DNA of 22,771 bases from Larix sibirica (Eukaryota; Streptophyta; Pinopsida; Pinales; Pinaceae): contig NWUY0300044574.1 in the NCBI GenBank assembly GCA_004151065.3, positions 34,315 through 57,085 on the forward strand, read 5' to 3'. How positions within the stretch are numbered: the first letter of the stretch is position 1; every line of letters starts with the position of its first letter. This document shows positions 19,869 through 22,771 of this stretch, piece by piece. The translations under genes and the position numbers were made by a program. A model generated the notes under the pieces. That model searched no databases, had not been told where the DNA came from, and saw only the letters and a list, made by a program, of their open reading frames with translations.

Positions 19869-20150
19869 ACATAAGAGTCCCAACACCGTGATTTTGGATG
19901 TGGGTCGCCTTGAAAGCAAGTCGACCAACTTGTTAGCACTTCCCTTTCTATATTTGATGACCAAATGAGATCGTTGCAAAAACCCCGCCCATTTGTAGTG
20001 TCTAGCTTGTTAAAGCTTGCTTTGGGCCTATAAATATGACAATCGTTGGTGATCAATATGGATGATGGTTTGTTTTTCCATCTGATAGTGCTTCCATTAC
20101 TTAACATCTTGAACTAGACTATATAAAATTCCATTTCAGACCTCAAAATG
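19869..20150 (-). pseudogene. Ty3/gypsy RNase H remnant
   Basis: In the minus strand, a frame different from the longest local ORF gives the classic gypsy RNase H end: WKHYQMEKQTIIHIDHQ, then QARHYKWAGFLQ, then VIKYRKGSANKLVDLLSRRP. Asp of IHIDH and Asp of VDLLS correspond to catalytic or conserved positions of the family. Three stops interrupt it (after QDVK, after RLSYL, and before QARHYK). The upstream part of RNase H and all of reverse transcriptase are missing. Downstream it is cut by the solo-LTR insertion, after which the coding continues toward integrase. Confidence 0.88.
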
Positions 20151-20330
20151 GTGAAGAAAGATCTTGGACAATTTTTTGACCCCAAATTTGAAAAGTAAGA
20201 TCTGCCCCTAAAATGGGCCCCACAATCCAATTCATCCAGTCTTCCAACCTTTAATAGCTCCAAATAGGTGACAAATTATATATATTGGTCCATTTCCGAT
20301 CAGTATGCCTACAAAATATCTTCAAACTAA
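20130..20330. repeat. Dispersed direct repeat, copy 2 (where reverse transcriptase should be)
   Basis: A diverged copy of the 3' UTR segment at 17512-17690, in the same orientation, located between protease and RNase H. No reverse transcriptase motif (such as YxDD) can be found in any frame here or nearby. The segment therefore sits at a deletion or recombination junction. Its edges are blurred by divergence, and the left one overlaps the start of the RNase H remnant by a few bases. Confidence 0.7.
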
Positions 20331-20379
20331 TGTTTCTACTCTTTAGTACATCCTTCTAGAGATACCTTTACTTTTCTCA

Positions 20380-20836
20380 ATCAATCTCTTGGTTAATTTT
20401 CACTTAAGAAGACTAATACAAACTTCCTACTAGAAAATAGAGAGATCTTGGATTTACCTTTGTGTGGATTGATGATGGAAGGAATTCTCATCCTTGTTCA
20501 AGTAGTATTGGTTTGCTTTCATCATGAAGATTGCATCCCTCATGTACATTTAAGGGCTCCCAAACACTACACCACACACATCAAGTGGTACTACATCTAC
20601 CTCCACTTCATCAATATACTTTTCACTCATGGAAACTTTGATCTTGCATTGTATAGTGACCTTGCGATTTGCATCCTTATTTAACCATCCCAATGAATAT
20701 GCATGAGGATGTTCACTGAGCTTCTAGTCCAAGCTCGTAGATTAGATTTTCTACTATAAGGTTGGCTTGTGAACCATAATCAAATAGAGCATCCATCCTT
20801 GTCTTCTTGACTTAGATCTTAAATGGAAGAGTTTAG
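20380..20836 (-). pseudogene. Ty3/gypsy protease remnant
   Basis: The minus strand gives TRMDALFDYGSQANLIVENL, corresponding to the family's LFD[T/S]GS active site with Tyr in place of Thr or Ser. It continues past one stop to VSMSEKYIDEVEVDVVPLDV and CGVVFGSPxMYMRDAIF, a block typical of gypsy polyproteins just after the protease. A final fragment, KSKISLFSSRKFVL, lies near 20400-20440, beyond which the expected reverse transcriptase is replaced by the dispersed repeat. The plus-strand frame at 20448-20684 is a shadow of this region. Confidence 0.85.
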
Positions 20837-20924
20837 TCATCTCCTTCTATCCCTTAGCATGGAGGCTACTCAAATTCATCTCCTTCTATCCCTTAGCATG
20901 GAGGCTACTCAAATTCATCTCCTT
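20837..20924. repeat. 39-bp tandem duplication near the gag-protease boundary
   Basis: Units at 20837-20875 and 20876-20914 are identical by eye, and ten bases of a third start follow to 20924. At 39 bp (13 codons) the duplication keeps the frame. Near-perfect identity within an otherwise heavily decayed element points to a recent event. Confidence 0.93.
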
Positions 20925-21983
20925 TTGCATTGCAACGCATAAAACATTTCATCTACATTTGATTTTCTCTCTACCAGGTTGTCTTGATCTACAACTAGCA
21001 TGCTCTTCTTTTTGGCATCCTTCTTGCAACTCTTTGGATTTAACTTTGGATGTAGCTTCTAACACTTATCTTTATTGTGACTATCAATCATAATGGTTAC
21101 AATGGTTATTTGGATCCTTGCACTAATGTGCAATGATTGTTGTCTTCTTATCCTTCCCTTTCTATTTCTTCTTACCCTCCTTGGAAGCATCTTGGTGGCC
21201 TTTTGGCTTGGAACCACATGGTTTTCCTTTATTCTTCCCCATACACATGTATCATCAACTATCCTAGGTTTAAATAACATCACTTTCCTCCTTAAATCAC
21301 TGCATAGATCTTTCAAATACTTGAGTAGTACATTTATGTTATTGTGAGATGTATCCAACATAATTGCTTGTTTTTTGAACTCAACTGTGTACTTTTGCAC
21401 ACTCTACCCTTGCTTTTTCCGAACGTAATTCCAACTCATCCACTGGTACTCTCCATACCCAATACGGTAGAAATAGGATTTAATGAGGGTTTTACACACC
21501 TCTCACTTAGTTACTAGGGGATGACCCTTAAGCCTAACCGTCTTTATGACTCTCCACCAAAATTGGGCATGCCCTTCTTACTAACTTCGGTCAGGCCAAT
21601 GAATTTTTTTATCTTCTCCTATGCTATGAACATTGAAATAAAATTAACTATTGTAACCATTGCATCAATTTAACGACATCAATTTCACCTTGGTAAGCTT
21701 TGATGTGAAATCTTGCTTCCACCTTAAACAAATATTGTGAAGAAGCAATGGCACTAGGATTTAGTCCCTCTTTCTGTGACTTTTTCAACTCCTTTTCTAT
21801 GTCTTTGTTATCTCCATGTTTCCTGTCCAAGCCAATTTCTTAGTTATAGTTAACAAACTCCCTGAAAAGTCCAAACTTGTTCTCTAGAGTTTTCATAAGG
21901 ATGGCCATGTTGCAAGAGATGTTAGTGACTTGTCCTTTCAGTGTTGAAAATCTCCTTAAACTCATTTTGTTGATTATTACCAT
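20925..21983 (-). pseudogene. Ty3/gypsy gag, decayed
   Basis: From an ATG at 21983 the minus strand reads through a helical start (NISCNMAILMKTLENKFGLF), one TAA, and then DRKHGDNKDIEKELKKSQK and EARFHIKAYQGEIDVVKL, the usual beginning of the plant retrotransposon gag domain. The core continues with TLIKSYFYRIGYGEYQWM and SVQKYTVEFKKQAIMLDTS. A zinc-knuckle remnant near 21050-21095 reads NHCNHYD, then, after a short frame break, HNKDKC followed by a TAG and KLHPKLNPK. The second knuckle Cys appears as Tyr. Several stops and at least two frame changes are present. In the intact family this protein packages element RNA into cytoplasmic particles. Confidence 0.85.
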
Positions 21984-22060
21984 ACTAATCCACCATGGCT
22001 AGGGTTTAATACTTTTTTCTTATGCCAATTCCTAGATCTTGCAACTTCCCACTAAAATTT

Positions 22061-22072
22061 GCTCTAATAGAA
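22061..22072 (-). other. Primer-binding site remnant
   Basis: On the minus strand the 12 bases read TTCTATTAGAGC, matching 9 of 12 positions of the initiator-Met tRNA type site TGGTATCAGAGC. They are followed by AAATTTTAGTGGGAAG, leader sequence toward gag. The gap of about 30 bp to the assigned LTR edge is larger than usual, so the LTR may really end near 22076. Confidence 0.55.
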
Positions 22073-22101
22073 ATATGATCTATAAATTGTCGTGGATATT
22101 A

Positions 22102-22667
22102 TGTTGGAATAATTCATCACAACATATCTTGCAATATTCTGCAATCTCTTAATATGTAGTGTTTTACTTTAGATTTCAGATTTAATATTCCTGAGCCAAC
22201 AAACAAAATATTGAAATAAATTGAAACTGGAATGAAAGAGTTAAATAAATTAACCATCCACACAATGAATAAAATATGTACCATGGGAAAACCCAATACA
22301 GGAAAAACACAACTCGAAGGTAAGTCTCATGCCTTGCTCTTTTCTTCCAAGTGATGAAATGCAAATTCAATGAAAGTTCAATCACCATGGAATTGACATG
22401 AACATTGTGGCTAGTATGGCTACTATAGGATCTTCTACTTATTTTGTTATGCGTCAATATCCCGTTCTCAATGCACTGCTCTACTGTGGAACAATACTCA
22501 ATACAATAATAATGGAACCCCTTCATTTAGCATGATCTAATAGTCGTATAGGGTTAGGGCTTTTTAATATCTCAAATCTTTATTAAGGTTAAGGTTTTGG
22601 ATGTTTTAGGATCTTCTTGAAATTCCACATGTGACTAGCTCCATATATGTGAGTAATGGGAGTGTTA
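22102..22667 (-). repeat. 5' LTR of the Ty3/gypsy element
   Basis: Partner of 16787-17359. The left edge is taken at TGTTGGAATAATTC, and the right edge where similarity fades after GAGTAATGGGAGTGTTA. It carries one GGGTTAGGG near 22551 and a diverged second copy. The 114-codon minus-strand frame at 22182-22526 lies within the LTR and shows no known domain. Confidence 0.8.
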
Positions 22668-22771
22668 TCTCCTCAAATATTTTTTCAAGTTTTATTATTT
22701 CAGAATTTTCGGGTTTTGATAGCTTAGGCGAACATGGCGATGGTTCATTAGCTACCGAAAACCCAACTTTC
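22668..22771. other. Right flank of the element
   Basis: About 100 bp to the window end. It has no similarity to the left LTR's neighbourhood and no gene. Whether it is flanking DNA or an unrecognised LTR end cannot be decided. Confidence 0.4.

Larger units (their letters stand above)
16787..22667 (-). mobile_element. Degenerate Ty3/gypsy LTR retrotransposon
   Basis: An element of about 5.9 kb read on the minus strand. Two diverged direct copies of an LTR (16787-17359 and 22102-22667) bracket a primer-binding-site relic, gag, protease, RNase H and integrase in the gypsy order (RNase H before integrase). Reverse transcriptase is missing between protease and RNase H. Pol is further interrupted by a 630-bp nested insertion at 19239-19868. 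LTR identity by eye is about 70 percent with indels, so the insertion is old. Numerous stops and frame changes make it inactive. End positions are uncertain by tens of bases, and no target duplication was found. Confidence 0.85.

Noticed and set aside
19754-20107. 117-codon minus-strand ORF as a gene
   Set aside because: Another frame here encodes a clear RNase H remnant, and the ORF crosses the edge of the nested insertion.
22182-22526. 114-codon minus-strand ORF with hydrophobic end
   Set aside because: It lies inside the 5' LTR, has no counterpart in the other LTR, and shows no known domain.

Overview
The window looks like nuclear DNA from a seed plant with a large, repeat-rich genome. 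A conifer or other gymnosperm seems likely, but that is inference. The grounds are long AT-rich stretches without genes, several heavily decayed LTR-retrotransposon remnants, and one intronless gene of a plant-specific family. No rRNA, tRNA, CRISPR array or bacterial-style operon was seen.

Only one gene looks intact. It lies at 13613-15106 (+) and encodes a 497-residue glutaredoxin-like protein of the land-plant class that has an N-terminal MGC (lipid-anchor) start, a glutaredoxin fold without the redox CxxC, and four C-terminal CxxC pairs. Its middle carries seven exact-length 12-residue repeats, each with a cysteine at the same position (14279-14530). I do not know this repeat from the family. 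Two small upstream ORFs lie in the probable leader.

Left part (1-5750): mostly unrecognised DNA with several short tandem duplications, a relic gag-like fragment at 2254-2772 (-) with a GC-richer region upstream of it, and a 48-bp-type repeat cluster at 3402-3690. Centre-left (5759-9401, -): a roughly 1,180-codon decayed reading frame of a family I do not recognise. It has a globular N-terminal half, a Ser/Thr/Pro/Gln-rich linker and a coiled-coil C-terminal part, and a polypurine tract lies about 100 bp downstream. It looks like the only ORF of a retroelement-like repeat. Just upstream of its start is an array of six units of 79-89 bp (9801-10280), each able to fold into a hairpin with GTCGGGAGTCGGG-type arms.

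Right part (about 16787-22667, -): an old Ty3/gypsy element bounded by two diverged copies of a roughly 570-bp LTR. In transcription order it holds gag with a zinc-knuckle remnant, protease, RNase H and integrase. Reverse transcriptase is missing, and its place is taken by about 200 bp resembling the element's own 3' untranslated region. A 630-bp TG...CA insertion with a near-perfect 5-bp target duplication (19239-19868) separates RNase H from integrase and is best read as a solo LTR of another element. Many stop codons in the relics look like C-to-T changes (CAG to TAG, CAA to TAA, CGA to TGA), as expected of long-methylated plant repeats.

The transposon relics do not appear to function together. 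The glutaredoxin-like gene sits alone between them, with about 3 kb of AT-rich sequence on its 5' side and about 1.6 kb on its 3' side.
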